From NCBI RefSeq assembly GCF_003337215.1, contig NZ_QPIG01000001.1, positions 310,001-374,000 on the forward strand: 64,000 nucleotides of DNA. The letters run 5' to 3'. Source of the stretch: Oceanihabitans sediminis. GTDB taxonomy: Bacteria; Bacteroidota; Bacteroidia; Flavobacteriales; Flavobacteriaceae. Made by a program: the position numbers and the translations under genes. Below, piece by piece: positions 1 through 9,568 of this stretch. Positions within the stretch are counted from its first letter, which is position 1, and every line of letters starts with the position of its first letter. Under the pieces are notes generated by a model that was not told the DNA's origin, did not search any database, and worked only from the letters and a program-made list of their open reading frames with translations.

Positions 1-1203
1 TCTATTTACATATAAGTACTGCCCAGCTTCTTTGTATAGTCCTGCCCATCTAGGGTAACGGTATTTTACCGGACTCCATTTGAAGTTAAAAAATGGAATT
101 TCAATACCAAACTGCATTCCGTGAGTATGCCCTGAAAGCGTTAAGTGAATCTTCTTTTCAAAGTCAATAATATTAGGCTCCTCTAAAACCTTGTTTAAAT
201 TAAATCTATCACTTTGGTCTACCTCTTTCTCTTTATAATCGAAGTGAGAAGGGTCATGAGACATTAATACATTAAAACTATTTTCTTCTAGGTTTTTGGT
301 TGCTTCTTTTAAGCTTCCGCGCTTCGGAAAATGTCTAGAAGCTCCCCAATTTTCCACACCTAGAATATTAATTTTCTCTCCATTTCTTTCGATAGCCCTA
401 CTTTCATTCAGTAATAAATCAAAACCTATTTCCTTATGAACCTGCTCTAACTTATTTTGATTCTCCTGAATTTCTTCCTTGGTTTTATAAGCATAATAAC
501 CATAATCATGGTTTCCTAAGACAGCATATTTTCCATCTTTAGCTTCTAACCTTTTAAAAATATCTACCCATGGATGCATTTCTTCTGCAACAGAATTCAC
601 CATATCTCCGGTAAACACTATCGTATCACTTTTCTGCTGGTTGATTAGGTCGATAGCATATTCTATTTTCTCTTTATTATCGAAACTTCCTGCATGTACA
701 TCACTAATTTGTGTAATGGTATAGCCGTCAAAAGAAGCTGGTAAATCCTCAAAAACCACTTGTTGCTTGATTACTTTGAAGTTGTATTTCCCTTTTATCA
801 CCCCATAAAGAAACCCTGCAAATGGTATTGCAGCAACACCAAGCGCTAGCTGACTAACAAATTTTCTTCTGGAAGGAATAGCTTCTTTAATGGTATTATC
901 GCTCTTAAAATAATGGAAGGCCGTTTCGAAAACACGAACAATATCTTCGGTAAAAAGAAAAGCAAAAACAAAAAGCTTCGGAACTACATAAGTCAGAAAT
1001 AAAGCAACGGTATAACCGGTATTTAAACTAAACTTACCATCTTTTTGCACTAGGTACATTTGGTAGTAAGACACTGCACAAACCACTGCAAACAGTACCC
1101 AAAAACCAATAAGTACAAACTTATTTCTAGTTAGGGTTCGTAAGGCAGAAAAGGTATAAAACTCTAGTAATAAAACTAAAGGTATTAAAATTATAAATCG
1201 CAT
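1..1203 (-). CDS. membrane-anchored metallophosphoesterase (C-terminus cut by window edge)
   Basis: The frame is open from an ATG at 1203 to the window edge (401 codons, no stop reached). The N-terminus has about four hydrophobic segments (near residues 1-18, 30-48, 60-85 and 115-135). A calcineurin-like phosphoesterase domain follows with all classical metal-binding blocks: SDVHAG, TGDMV, GNHDYG, SHDPSHF and SGHTHGMQ. The active site should face the periplasm or sit at the inner membrane. Family members of this layout hydrolyse phosphate esters such as lipid-linked UDP-sugars, but the substrate cannot be read here. It lies 96 bp downstream of the PNGase gene on the same strand and has its own candidate -7 box (TATCTTTG on the minus strand, 1224-1231), so it may be transcribed separately from the glycosidases. 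Confidence 0.85.
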   Translation of the reverse strand, partial: MRFIILIPLVLLLEFYTFSALRTLTRNKFVLIGFWVLFAVVCAVSYYQMYLVQKDGKFSLNTGYTVALFLTYVVPKLFVFAFLFTEDIVRVFETAFHYFKSDNTIKEAIPSRRKFVSQLALGVAAIPFAGFLYGVIKGKYNFKVIKQQVVFEDLPASFDGYTITQISDVHAGSFDNKEKIEYAIDLINQQKSDTIVFTGDMVNSVAEEMHPWVDIFKRLEAKDGKYAVLGNHDYGYYAYKTKEEIQENQNKLEQVHKEIGFDLLLNESRAIERNGEKINILGVENWGASRHFPKRGSLKEATKNLEENSFNVLMSHDPSHFDYKEKEVDQSDRFNLNKVLEEPNIIDFEKKIHLTLSGHTHGMQFGIEIPFFNFKWSPVKYRYPRWAGLYKEAGQYLYVNR

Positions 1204-1223
1204 GGTTTTGTTTTAAGTGTCTG

Positions 1224-1231
1224 CAAAGATA
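1224..1231 (-). promoter_or_regulatory. candidate -7 box for the metallophosphoesterase
   Basis: On the minus strand the sequence reads TATCTTTG, matching the Bacteroidetes -7 consensus TAnnTTTG, 20 nt upstream of the ATG. No convincing -33 TTG is seen at the usual distance, so this is a single-element call. Confidence 0.4.
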
Positions 1232-1299
1232 ATTTTAAAAACAAAGAAAATACCTTAAGGTGTTGTTAATAAACCACTAAAGCTTTTAACAAAAGGCCT

Positions 1300-2496
1300 T
1301 TATTTATCATAAACAATATAAGCAGAAACCATCCAATAATTGATTTTATCTCCGTCTATAGCCTGAGCTCCAGGAATAGAAAATTCAAAAGTATGGTTTC
1401 CTTTTTCTACATTGCCTAAGTCTATTATTTCTGGCAGAACATCACTTCCCGGACACCAGTTAGATCTAGAATAATCGGAAGAAGCAATACGCTCTTCTAT
1501 CTCCTCCCCTTTCCAAGTAGTGGTTTCTGTCCATACTCCTGAAGTAGGATTAAAACGTCTAAAACTAGCACAATCCTCTCGCCAAGGAACAAATTGCTTT
1601 ATCACTTTTGAGTTGAACTTGATGATGTTTTCTTTTTCTGTAAACTCATCGCCACCTTTATGCCCGCCATGACCTGTGGTGATATAATACAGTTTTGCGT
1701 TTTTTAATGTTTCTGAAACAGGTAGATCTATTGAAAGATTTCCTTTTGAAAAAGCATCATAAAACCTTTGAGCTCCAGCATATTTAGAAGTATTCAACAC
1801 AGAAATAACCTCTTGTTTTTTCTTAACATGATTTGGAATAGTACTTTCTTCAAAGTCAAGTTGCACAGAAATATTATACCCTTGTTTGGTCCAAGTATCT
1901 ATAAACACTCCGATATAAACCTCATCCTCTAATAAAGGTAAAAGATGTGTAATGTTTTGTTCCCATTGAACCGCATCTTCCCACTTTGGAATATACACCG
2001 GTTTCAAAGTAGCTACTCTTTCGTTATCATTAAAATGACCAACTCCAAAAGGAGTCATAAATCGTAGTAGCTCTACACTAGGTTTGTAGGTTCTATCATC
2101 AAATTGTACTGTTTTTATCCCTGGAAAAGCATCAGAAAACTGTTCTCTGGTTAGTGTATTATTCTCAAAATCTAGTAAGCTTAAATCTGCAGAAGCAGGA
2201 ATAACAAACAGGGAACCCGACTTATCCCATGGATCACCATTAGATGTCAGCTTCACATTAACTGTAACATTTGGCTGCAATTCATATTTAGGTAATTTTA
2301 CTTTTTTTAGCAAAACGCGTCCTGCATCTAGCCTTAAAATATCGTCATCCAGTTGCAGTGTATCGCTTTTGAAAGCCATATCGAAATACAGGTTTTCCTC
2401 CTGAAAAACGGAAACGCTATAATTTCCTATTGAAGGGATTTCAGCCTTACATGAAACAATTAGAACACTTATTAGTAGTAAAAACTTTATTTTCAT
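1300..2496 (-). CDS. peptide-N-glycosidase F-related lipoprotein
   Basis: This 398-residue protein resembles PNGase F, which cuts the amide bond between Asn and the first GlcNAc of N-glycans. It has a lipoprotein signal (LIVSC, lipidated Cys16). The two jelly-roll halves of PNGase F are recognisable: GDPWDKSG at 88-94 (the conserved Trp-Asp block holding a catalytic Asp, here D91), RFMTPFGVG at 145-153, FIDTWTKQGY at 198-207, TTGHGGHKGGDEF at 273-285, and SNWCPGSDV at 345-353 (compare GWCPGMAV in PNGase F). The C-terminus, YWMVSAYIV, fits the last strand. In the FIDTW block an Asp stands where the Elizabethkingia enzyme has Glu, a possible active-site variation. It follows the GH20 gene by 57 bp on the same strand. 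With GH20, GH92 and glycosylasparaginase nearby, the context strongly supports N-glycan removal at the cell surface. Activity itself is inferred. Confidence 0.82.
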   Translation of the reverse strand: MKIKFLLLISVLIVSCKAEIPSIGNYSVSVFQEENLYFDMAFKSDTLQLDDDILRLDAGRVLLKKVKLPKYELQPNVTVNVKLTSNGDPWDKSGSLFVIPASADLSLLDFENNTLTREQFSDAFPGIKTVQFDDRTYKPSVELLRFMTPFGVGHFNDNERVATLKPVYIPKWEDAVQWEQNITHLLPLLEDEVYIGVFIDTWTKQGYNISVQLDFEESTIPNHVKKKQEVISVLNTSKYAGAQRFYDAFSKGNLSIDLPVSETLKNAKLYYITTGHGGHKGGDEFTEKENIIKFNSKVIKQFVPWREDCASFRRFNPTSGVWTETTTWKGEEIEERIASSDYSRSNWCPGSDVLPEIIDLGNVEKGNHTFEFSIPGAQAIDGDKINYWMVSAYIVYDK

Positions 2497-2553
2497 TTTA
2501 TGAATTTCTTTTGATTGAAGGTATAAGGGCGATTAAACCATACTGCAAGTATA

Positions 2554-4833
2554 CTATTTAACGATTATTTCGTCAATAAAAGTCCAAGCTTTATTTCCTG
2601 CACCTGCTTTACCATGCGGAATGATTCCGAAATTAGGAATAAGTAATTTTATAAATCGTGTTTTTGTTGATTTCTCAACTTTCATAGGAACTATTAACTC
2701 TTCAGAAATAGGTGATTTCAACTGTTGCTTTTCTTCAGCTGTATCAAAAACTACAGTTCCTTCTTTAGGAGCATAAATCCAATTTACATTTCCGTTATGG
2801 AATCTTGTTTCTACCGATTGTATTGCTGTTTCTTTTCCTAAATCGATAGTAATTTCAATATCCTCTCCCCAAAATCCTAGCCATTGCTTATCATTAAAAC
2901 GCGTATCACTACCGGCAATCCCATTAATTAATCCGGAAGCCCCACTTCCTAAGTAAGCTGGGTTAGGCTTTTTATTGATGGTGATTTTCTTTCCAACAGC
3001 TTTATGCACAAGAATTTCTTGAGTAAATGTTTTCCCTAGAGCTTCTACATCGTTAAAAACCGAAGCTTTTATCGTCGTGCTTTCTGTAATAGGTATAGGT
3101 TTTGTATAAATCTCTGCCTGTAGATTTGGTTCAGAACCGTCTTTGGTATATCGAATGGTTTTTCCTTGAGAAGCAGTTTCTAGTTGGAAAGCAACTTGAT
3201 CTTCTGAAGTAATCATGCTTCCCTCTATTTCATAGAAATGATTTGCGTAGTTGATTTCTAAAGCATCTAATCGCTTGTGAAAGTTTTCGACTCTAGCAGC
3301 AAATTCCTTATAATTCTTTTGAGTTGGAGAAGACCAAACCACCTCACTTAAGGCCAGAATTCTTGGAAACACCATATACTCAACTTTCTTGGAACTCTGC
3401 ATATACTCTGTCCACACATTTCCCTGAGCACCAAGTACGTATTTAGCTTCTTCCGGACTTAATTCTTCCGGGATAGGGTTTAAACCATATACTTTTTCTA
3501 ATGGTAAATAACCACCAATGGCTAGGGGTTCTGCTTTATCTTCCGATTGATAGTGATCAAAATAACAATGAGAACCCGGAGTTAAAATCACTTGATGCTG
3601 TTGCTTTGCTGCTTGGATAGCACCATTAAATCCGCGCCAAGACATCACTGTTGCATTTGGTGCTAATCCACCTTCTAGAATTTCATCCCAACCGATGATT
3701 TGTCGACCTTTACTATTTAAATACTTTTCTATTCTAGAAATAAAATAACTCTGTAATTCGTGTTCGTCTTTTAAACCTTCGTCTTGAATTCGCTGCTTAC
3801 AAGCCGCACAGTTTTTCCAATGGGTTTTAGGCGCTTCATCGCCACCAATATGAATATATTCACTTGGGAATAATGCTAAAACCTCATCGAAAACATTTTC
3901 TAAAAAGGTAAAAGTTTCCTCTTTAGAACAATATATATTTTCATAAACCCCTCCTTTTTTAGCAACCTCTACTTGTTCACCGGTGCATCCTAGTTCTGGG
4001 TAGGCAGCAATAGCCGCTTGGGAGTGGCCCGGCAATTCAATTTCAGGAATTACGGTTACAAACCTTTCGGTTGCATAGGCTACAACCTCTTTAATTTCTT
4101 CTTGGGTATAATAACCACCATATCTTTTTCCGTCGAATAATTGTGGTTGGCTATCATAATGACCAATTAAGGTCTCGCTTCTAAAAGCAGCTATTTCTTG
4201 TAGTTTAGGATATTTTTTAATTTCAATACGCCAACCTTGGTCTTCGGTTAAATGCCAGTGAAAGGTGTTTAACTTTAGCATTGCCAAAGCATCGATATAC
4301 TTTTTTATAAAGTCTACAGAAAACATATGTCTACCAACATCAAGATGCATTCCACGATAAGGAAATTGCGGAGCATCCTCTATTTTTAAACATTTTACAG
4401 CTAGCTTCTTGTTTGCAAATGTGTTATTTTCAAAACCTACAGGAAGCAATTGCCTTAAACTTTGCACTGCATAAAAAGCACCTTTATCGCTTAATGCCGA
4501 TATTGTAATTTTATCTTCTGAAACTTCTAAAGTATAAGCTTCCGGGTTTGTAAAGTTTTCCTCTTTTACAAAGGAAATCGTATTCACTCCTGTACTTTCT
4601 TTCAAGCTAATACCACTTCCTTCCAGTATAAAAGCCTTTAAATACTCGGACGCAATTTTAAAACCTTCGGAAGCTATAAGTTGTGTTTCGTCACTTAATA
4701 TAAAATCGCCATTAGCAAACTCTAGCTTAGAAGGTTGCGGAATAATCATGGGTTCTACAGAAGGAACTAGCTTTTTATTACAACTAAATAAAACAGACAA
4801 AAGTAGGCAGAGAGTTAATTTCTTGTTTTGCAT
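2554..4833 (-). CDS. GH20 beta-N-acetylhexosaminidase lipoprotein
   Basis: A 759-residue exo-hexosaminidase that should release terminal beta-GlcNAc or GalNAc from glycans. Domains: lipoprotein signal (SVLFSC, Cys18); GH20b accessory domain about 28-150; (beta/alpha)8 GH20 catalytic domain about 155-500 with the PYRGMHLDVGRH and HWHLTEDQGWR blocks and the catalytic pair D332-E333 in HIGGDEAPKTHW; a chitobiase C-terminal-like (CHB_HEX_C) beta domain about 550-620 (RYTKDGSEP); and a C-terminal F5/8-type carbohydrate-binding domain about 625-759. The substrate-assisted mechanism is known for the family. It is divergent from the GH92 gene with only 39 bp between the starts, and probably heads an operon with the PNGase gene. 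Confidence 0.95.
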   Translation of the reverse strand: MQNKKLTLCLLLSVLFSCNKKLVPSVEPMIIPQPSKLEFANGDFILSDETQLIASEGFKIASEYLKAFILEGSGISLKESTGVNTISFVKEENFTNPEAYTLEVSEDKITISALSDKGAFYAVQSLRQLLPVGFENNTFANKKLAVKCLKIEDAPQFPYRGMHLDVGRHMFSVDFIKKYIDALAMLKLNTFHWHLTEDQGWRIEIKKYPKLQEIAAFRSETLIGHYDSQPQLFDGKRYGGYYTQEEIKEVVAYATERFVTVIPEIELPGHSQAAIAAYPELGCTGEQVEVAKKGGVYENIYCSKEETFTFLENVFDEVLALFPSEYIHIGGDEAPKTHWKNCAACKQRIQDEGLKDEHELQSYFISRIEKYLNSKGRQIIGWDEILEGGLAPNATVMSWRGFNGAIQAAKQQHQVILTPGSHCYFDHYQSEDKAEPLAIGGYLPLEKVYGLNPIPEELSPEEAKYVLGAQGNVWTEYMQSSKKVEYMVFPRILALSEVVWSSPTQKNYKEFAARVENFHKRLDALEINYANHFYEIEGSMITSEDQVAFQLETASQGKTIRYTKDGSEPNLQAEIYTKPIPITESTTIKASVFNDVEALGKTFTQEILVHKAVGKKITINKKPNPAYLGSGASGLINGIAGSDTRFNDKQWLGFWGEDIEITIDLGKETAIQSVETRFHNGNVNWIYAPKEGTVVFDTAEEKQQLKSPISEELIVPMKVEKSTKTRFIKLLIPNFGIIPHGKAGAGNKAWTFIDEIIVK

Positions 4834-4841
4834 TTTACTAT

Positions 4842-4863
4842 ATTAGTTCACTAAATTACTAAT
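4842..4863. promoter_or_regulatory. inverted repeat in the GH20/GH92 divergent promoter region
   Basis: ATTAGT-N10-ACTAAT lies in the 39-bp gap between two divergent glycosidase genes. It could be an operator controlling both directions. The arms are short and AT-rich, so chance is possible. Confidence 0.25.
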
Positions 4864-4872
4864 CTATTTTTA

Positions 4873-7803
4873 ATGCGGCTTTCCCTCTATTCTATTTTTA
4901 TTGTATTTCTACTTTTTTCTTCCTGTAAACAAGAAAATAATGTTACCGCTGCACAAAAAACCAAAGACCTTATTCATTATGTAAATCCGTTTATAGGAAC
5001 TGGTGGTCACGGGCATACATACCCTGGAGCAAGCATGCCTTTTGGAATGATGCAACTAAGTCCGGATACCCGATTAGACGGTTGGGATGGTTGCTCTGGT
5101 TACCATTATAGCGACAAGTATATTTACGGTTTTTCGCATACACATTTAAGCGGAACAGGAGTTTCCGATTATGGGGATGTGCTTTTAATGCCTACCAACG
5201 AGGTTGAATTTAATAATGGAGCAAATGGCGAAAAGGGCTATAGAGCAGCTTTTTCTCATGATAATGAAATTGCCGAAGCTGGATACTATAAAGTGCACTT
5301 AGACAGTACAAATATTGAAGTAGAATTAAGCGTTTCCAAACGAAGCGGCATACATAAATACACTTTCCCAAAAGACGCAAAACAAGTTGTTGTTTTAGAT
5401 TTAGTGCATCGTGACGAAGTTTTAGATTCTAAAATAAACACCTATTCTAATACAGAAATTGGAGGGCATAGACACTCCAAAGCATGGGCAACAAATCAGA
5501 AGTTATTTTTTAACATGTCTTTTTCAAGACCTTTTAAAAACATGACTTTATTAAACGATAAAAATGAAGGTAAGACAGTAAAAGCAGCCTTTGAGTTTGA
5601 TGCTTCCGAAAACCAAACGCTAGAAATTAAAGTAGGTATTTCTGCCGTAGATGAAATTGGAGCAAAGAAAAACCTAGATCAAGAAATTGCCAATAAGACT
5701 TTTGAAGAAATAAAACTAGAAGCACAAGAAACTTGGGAAAAGCAATTAGAGAAAATTGTTATTGAAAGTACTAACGAAGATTATAAAACCAATTTTTATA
5801 CTTCTGTTTACCACACCATGTTAGCACCAAACCTATACCAAGATGTGGATGGTCGTTATCGTGGTATGGACTTAAAAATTCACGAGACCCAGGATTTTGA
5901 TTATTATACTGTTTTTTCGCTTTGGGATACTTACCGAGCTACGCACCCGCTGTACACAATTATAGAGCAAGACCGAACTAATGATTTTATTAATACTTTT
6001 CTAGCAAAATACGACGAAGGAGGCATTATGCCAATTTGGGATTTAGCAGGAAATTATACCGGCTGTATGATTGGTTACCACGCAGTTCCTGTAATTGCAG
6101 ATGCTTATTTAAAAGTCATTCAAAACTATGATATTGAAAAAGCTTTTACAGCAATGAAACATTCTGCGATGCAAGATAAATTGGGTCTTAAAAGTTATAA
6201 AGAATTTGGTTTTATTCCCGTGGAAGCAGAAAGCGAATCGGTTTCCAAAACTTTAGAATACGCTTATGACGATTGGACCATTGCGAAAATGGCACAGGCT
6301 TTAGGAAAAGACGCAGACTATAAAAGTTATATAGAACGTGCACAATACTATAAAAACGTTTTTGATCCTGAAAGCCAATTTATGCGAGGGCGATTTCGAA
6401 ATACTTGGTTTGCTCCCTTTGATCCTTACGAAGTAAATTTCAACTATACCGAAGCGAATGCTTGGCAGTATAGCTTTTACGTTCCACAAGATATTACTGG
6501 TTTTATAAACTTACTTGGAGGAAAAAAAATCTTAGAAAAAAATCTAGATAATTTGTTTGTTGCTAAAGACGAAACCTCTGGTCGCCACCAAGTGGATATT
6601 ACGGGGTTAATTGGTCAGTATGCGCATGGAAACGAGCCTAGTCATCATATGGCTTACCTATATAATTTTGTAAACAAACCACATAAAACACAGGAGAAAG
6701 TCCGCCAAATTTTAACAGAGTTGTACACAAATACACCAGACGGTATTTCGGGTAATGAAGATTGCGGACAAATGAGTGCTTGGTATGTGTTTAGCTCGTT
6801 AGGATTTTACCCTGTTACGCCTGGAAGTAATACGTATATTATTGGAAGCCCTTTGTTTGAAAAAGCAACTATACAGCTAGAAAACAATAGGCAATTTCAT
6901 ATAACAGCCAATAATTTAAGCGATACAAACATCTATATAAAATCTGCTTCCTTAAATGGAAAGCCTTTAGAACAATCTTATATTTCGCATCAAGATATTA
7001 TAAACGGTGGTCATTTGGTTTTTGAAATGAGCAACAGTCCATCGAATTGGGGTACAAAAGATTCTGAAGTTCCTTCCACAGAAATAAAAGAGCACTTAAT
7101 TACACCTGCTCCTTTTATAGCCAAAGGAGATGTCGCTTTTAAAGGTAAAACAGAAGTAGTTCTAGAAAATGCAGATGCTTCCGCTGCAATATTTTATAGT
7201 TTGAATGGAAAAGAATTTGAAGATTACGAAAAGCCTTTTAGTATTTCTGAAGACGCTTCCTTGCGAGTATATTCTGAGAAAAATGCTATTAAAAGTGCTG
7301 TACTTGAAACCAATTTCTATAAAATTGATCCGAATATTTCCTTAAAACTAGAAACCGAATATGCCAACCAATATAATGGAGGTGGAAAAAACGCACTTAT
7401 AGATGGAGTTTATGGGGCAGCAGATTTTAGAACCGGTACTTGGCAAGGATATTTTGACACAGATTTAATTGCTACTGTTGACTTGGGGAGTGAAAAAGAA
7501 ATAAGCTCTGTAAGTGTAAACTTTTTACAAGACCAACGCTCCTGGATCTTTTTCCCTACGGAAATCCAGTGTTTAGGTTCTAAAGACGGAAATCACTTTA
7601 CAACACTAGGGACTTATTCTTTTGAAAAACCAATGCCTTCCGAAGAAGTAAAAATACAACAAGTATCTTTTAAAGAAACCCAATCAAACTACCGATACAT
7701 CCAGCTAATTGCGAAAAAACTAGGCAAGCTTCCTGAGTGGCATCTTGGTTATGAAGACGGTGGTAGCAGTTGGCTTTTTGTAGATGAAATAACAATCAAG
7801 TGA
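4873..7803 (+). CDS. GH92 alpha-mannosidase lipoprotein with C-terminal carbohydrate-binding domains
   Basis: A 976-residue calcium-dependent exo-alpha-mannosidase of family GH92, expected to trim mannose from N-glycans. Signal IFIVFLLFSSC with lipidated Cys18. The N-terminal beta-sandwich begins with YVNPFIGTGGHGHTYPGAS (about 36-54). The catalytic (alpha/alpha)6 domain carries the family blocks TEANAWQYSFYVPQD (526-540), HGNEPSHHMAYLYN (585-598) and GNEDCGQMSAWYVFSSLGFYP (from 627). Residues about 755-830 look like a CHB_HEX_C/FN3-type spacer. Residues about 840-976 look like an F5/8-type C domain, similar to the tail of the neighbouring GH20. Linkage specificity (alpha-1,2, 1,3 or other) cannot be assigned by eye. 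The extra C-terminal modules make it longer than the usual roughly 750 residues. The sugar permease gene follows after 37 bp. Confidence 0.94.
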   Translation: MRLSLYSIFIVFLLFSSCKQENNVTAAQKTKDLIHYVNPFIGTGGHGHTYPGASMPFGMMQLSPDTRLDGWDGCSGYHYSDKYIYGFSHTHLSGTGVSDYGDVLLMPTNEVEFNNGANGEKGYRAAFSHDNEIAEAGYYKVHLDSTNIEVELSVSKRSGIHKYTFPKDAKQVVVLDLVHRDEVLDSKINTYSNTEIGGHRHSKAWATNQKLFFNMSFSRPFKNMTLLNDKNEGKTVKAAFEFDASENQTLEIKVGISAVDEIGAKKNLDQEIANKTFEEIKLEAQETWEKQLEKIVIESTNEDYKTNFYTSVYHTMLAPNLYQDVDGRYRGMDLKIHETQDFDYYTVFSLWDTYRATHPLYTIIEQDRTNDFINTFLAKYDEGGIMPIWDLAGNYTGCMIGYHAVPVIADAYLKVIQNYDIEKAFTAMKHSAMQDKLGLKSYKEFGFIPVEAESESVSKTLEYAYDDWTIAKMAQALGKDADYKSYIERAQYYKNVFDPESQFMRGRFRNTWFAPFDPYEVNFNYTEANAWQYSFYVPQDITGFINLLGGKKILEKNLDNLFVAKDETSGRHQVDITGLIGQYAHGNEPSHHMAYLYNFVNKPHKTQEKVRQILTELYTNTPDGISGNEDCGQMSAWYVFSSLGFYPVTPGSNTYIIGSPLFEKATIQLENNRQFHITANNLSDTNIYIKSASLNGKPLEQSYISHQDIINGGHLVFEMSNSPSNWGTKDSEVPSTEIKEHLITPAPFIAKGDVAFKGKTEVVLENADASAAIFYSLNGKEFEDYEKPFSISEDASLRVYSEKNAIKSAVLETNFYKIDPNISLKLETEYANQYNGGGKNALIDGVYGAADFRTGTWQGYFDTDLIATVDLGSEKEISSVSVNFLQDQRSWIFFPTEIQCLGSKDGNHFTTLGTYSFEKPMPSEEVKIQQVSFKETQSNYRYIQLIAKKLGKLPEWHLGYEDGGSSWLFVDEITIK

Positions 7804-7840
7804 AGATTATAACTATATTTAAAATATTAAAACTAACTAA

Positions 7841-9508
7841 ATGAACAATCAAAACAACAAATCTGCTTTAACTACGCTAGTTACCGTCTTCTTTTTTTGG
7901 GGATTTATCGCCGCTTCCAACGGGGTGTTTATTCCATTTTGTAAAACCTATTTTAATATAGATCAGTTTCAGTCGCAATTGGTGGACTTTGCTTTTTATG
8001 GTGCTTATTATATTGGTGCTTTGTTACTATTTATTATGTCAAGTGCCGTAAAACGAGACATTCTTAACAGTTGGGGTTATAAAAACGGCATCGTTTACGG
8101 TTTGGTTCTTTCGGCAGTTGGCGCCATAGTTATGTATTTTGTAGTAAATGGTTCCCAACAGGGACAAACGGAGGTTTTTTATTTAGTGCTTTTAGCATTG
8201 TTTATTGTAGGTTTAGGTTTTTCATTACAACAAACGGCAGCCAATCCTTTTGCTATTGCTTTGGGTGAACCATCCAAAGCTTCCCACCGACTAAATCTAG
8301 CAGGAGGAATTAATTCCTTTGGTACAACCATTGGCCCGATTATTATTGCGCTAATCATCTTTGGTTCTACCCCTTTAACGGGTGACGAATTGAATGCTAT
8401 GATTGCGAATAACGAAATAAAACTAACAACAGTTCAAGCTTTGTATTTAGGCGTTGGAATTTCCTTTTTATTAGCTGCTGCCCTATTTCATTTTTCTAAG
8501 AATCTTCCGCAGGCAAAAGCAGACTCAAGCTTTGAAACAGCAAATAAAGCACGAAATATTCTAATTATATTAACCCTAATTATTGCTACTTGTTTCTCTT
8601 TGATTTTCATGACCTATACTGGAGATAATGTAACAACAGAAGCCTTAGAACACAAGCGACTTGTATTGTTATTTATAGCCTTGCTTTCGGTTATAGCTTG
8701 TATCTGGATTGCTTATACGAATGCTTCTAAAAAACCAGATGGTTGGGGAGCAATGAAATACCCGCAATTGGTTTTAGGGATGCTTGCAATCTTTATGTAT
8801 GTAGGTGTAGAAGTTACTATTCAAAGTAATTTAGGAGAGCTACTTAAATCGGTTGCCGACAAAGTTAACAACCTAAATCCGTTAGACATGCCGGTAATGA
8901 ACGATGCGGAGATAGCCCCTTTTATTTCCTTGTATTGGGGAGGTTTAATGATTGGACGTTGGGTTGGTGCTATTACCGTTTTCAATCCAAGTAAAGGTTT
9001 AAAAAAGTGGTTGCTTATTATTGTACCATACGTTGCATTGGGAGTGATTTTATTGGTAAACTATGGCAAATATTCTGCAACAGAAATTTTATTATTTAGT
9101 ATCTGTGTAGCTATTCAAATTGGTGGTTTCTTTTTAGCTAAAGACAACCCGGTACAAACCTTAAAAATATTTAGCAGCTTAGGAATCATCGGAATGCTAC
9201 TAGGTGTTTTTGCTTCTGGGCAATTAGCTTTATTCGCATTACTTTCTGGAGGGTTATTCTGTTCTATTATGTGGCCAAGTATTTTTGCATTGAGTATTGC
9301 TGGCTTAGGAAAATATACCTCGCAAGGATCTGCCTTCTTAATCATGATGATTTTAGGTGGTGCTATTATTCCGCCGGTTCAAGGAAAGCTAGCTGATGTA
9401 TTCGGTATTCAATCTTCTTATTGGATTGCAGTACTATGCTTCGGTTATCTACTTTTTTATACTTATAGAACCAAAACCATCTTAGACAAACAAGGTGTAG
9501 AATATTAA
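7841..9508 (+). CDS. FHS-family (FucP/NagP-like) sugar MFS transporter
   Basis: A 555-residue inner-membrane permease of the fucose/glucose-galactose (FHS) branch of the major facilitator superfamily. Family marks are [17 protein letters not shown] in the first segment and [19 protein letters not shown] in the middle of the N-terminal half. FucP-type proteins are about 410-440 residues; this one is longer, with extra central sequence (about 225-345) that includes additional hydrophobic stretches. Its place between the mannosidase and glycosylasparaginase genes suggests it imports a monosaccharide or disaccharide freed by the locus, such as mannose or GlcNAc. That substrate is an inference. 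A hairpin terminator follows directly. Confidence 0.9.
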   Translation: MNNQNNKSALTTLVTVFFFWGFIAASNGVFIPFCKTYFNIDQFQSQLVDFAFYGAYYIGALLLFIMSSAVKRDILNSWGYKNGIVYGLVLSAVGAIVMYFVVNGSQQGQTEVFYLVLLALFIVGLGFSLQQTAANPFAIALGEPSKASHRLNLAGGINSFGTTIGPIIIALIIFGSTPLTGDELNAMIANNEIKLTTVQALYLGVGISFLLAAALFHFSKNLPQAKADSSFETANKARNILIILTLIIATCFSLIFMTYTGDNVTTEALEHKRLVLLFIALLSVIACIWIAYTNASKKPDGWGAMKYPQLVLGMLAIFMYVGVEVTIQSNLGELLKSVADKVNNLNPLDMPVMNDAEIAPFISLYWGGLMIGRWVGAITVFNPSKGLKKWLLIIVPYVALGVILLVNYGKYSATEILLFSICVAIQIGGFFLAKDNPVQTLKIFSSLGIIGMLLGVFASGQLALFALLSGGLFCSIMWPSIFALSIAGLGKYTSQGSAFLIMMILGGAIIPPVQGKLADVFGIQSSYWIAVLCFGYLLFYTYRTKTILDKQGVEY

Positions 9509-9519
9509 AAACTTTAAAA

Positions 9520-9547
9520 AAAGGGCTTAGCGTATGTTAAGCCCTTT
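9520..9547 (+). terminator. hairpin terminator after the sugar permease
   Basis: Ten-base-pair stem AAAGGGCTTA / TAAGCCCTTT with an 8-nt loop, 11 nt after the permease stop and before the glycosylasparaginase start at 9569. It may cause partial termination within the locus. Confidence 0.7.
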
Positions 9548-9568
9548 CTATTTATAATAAAGAAGAAC

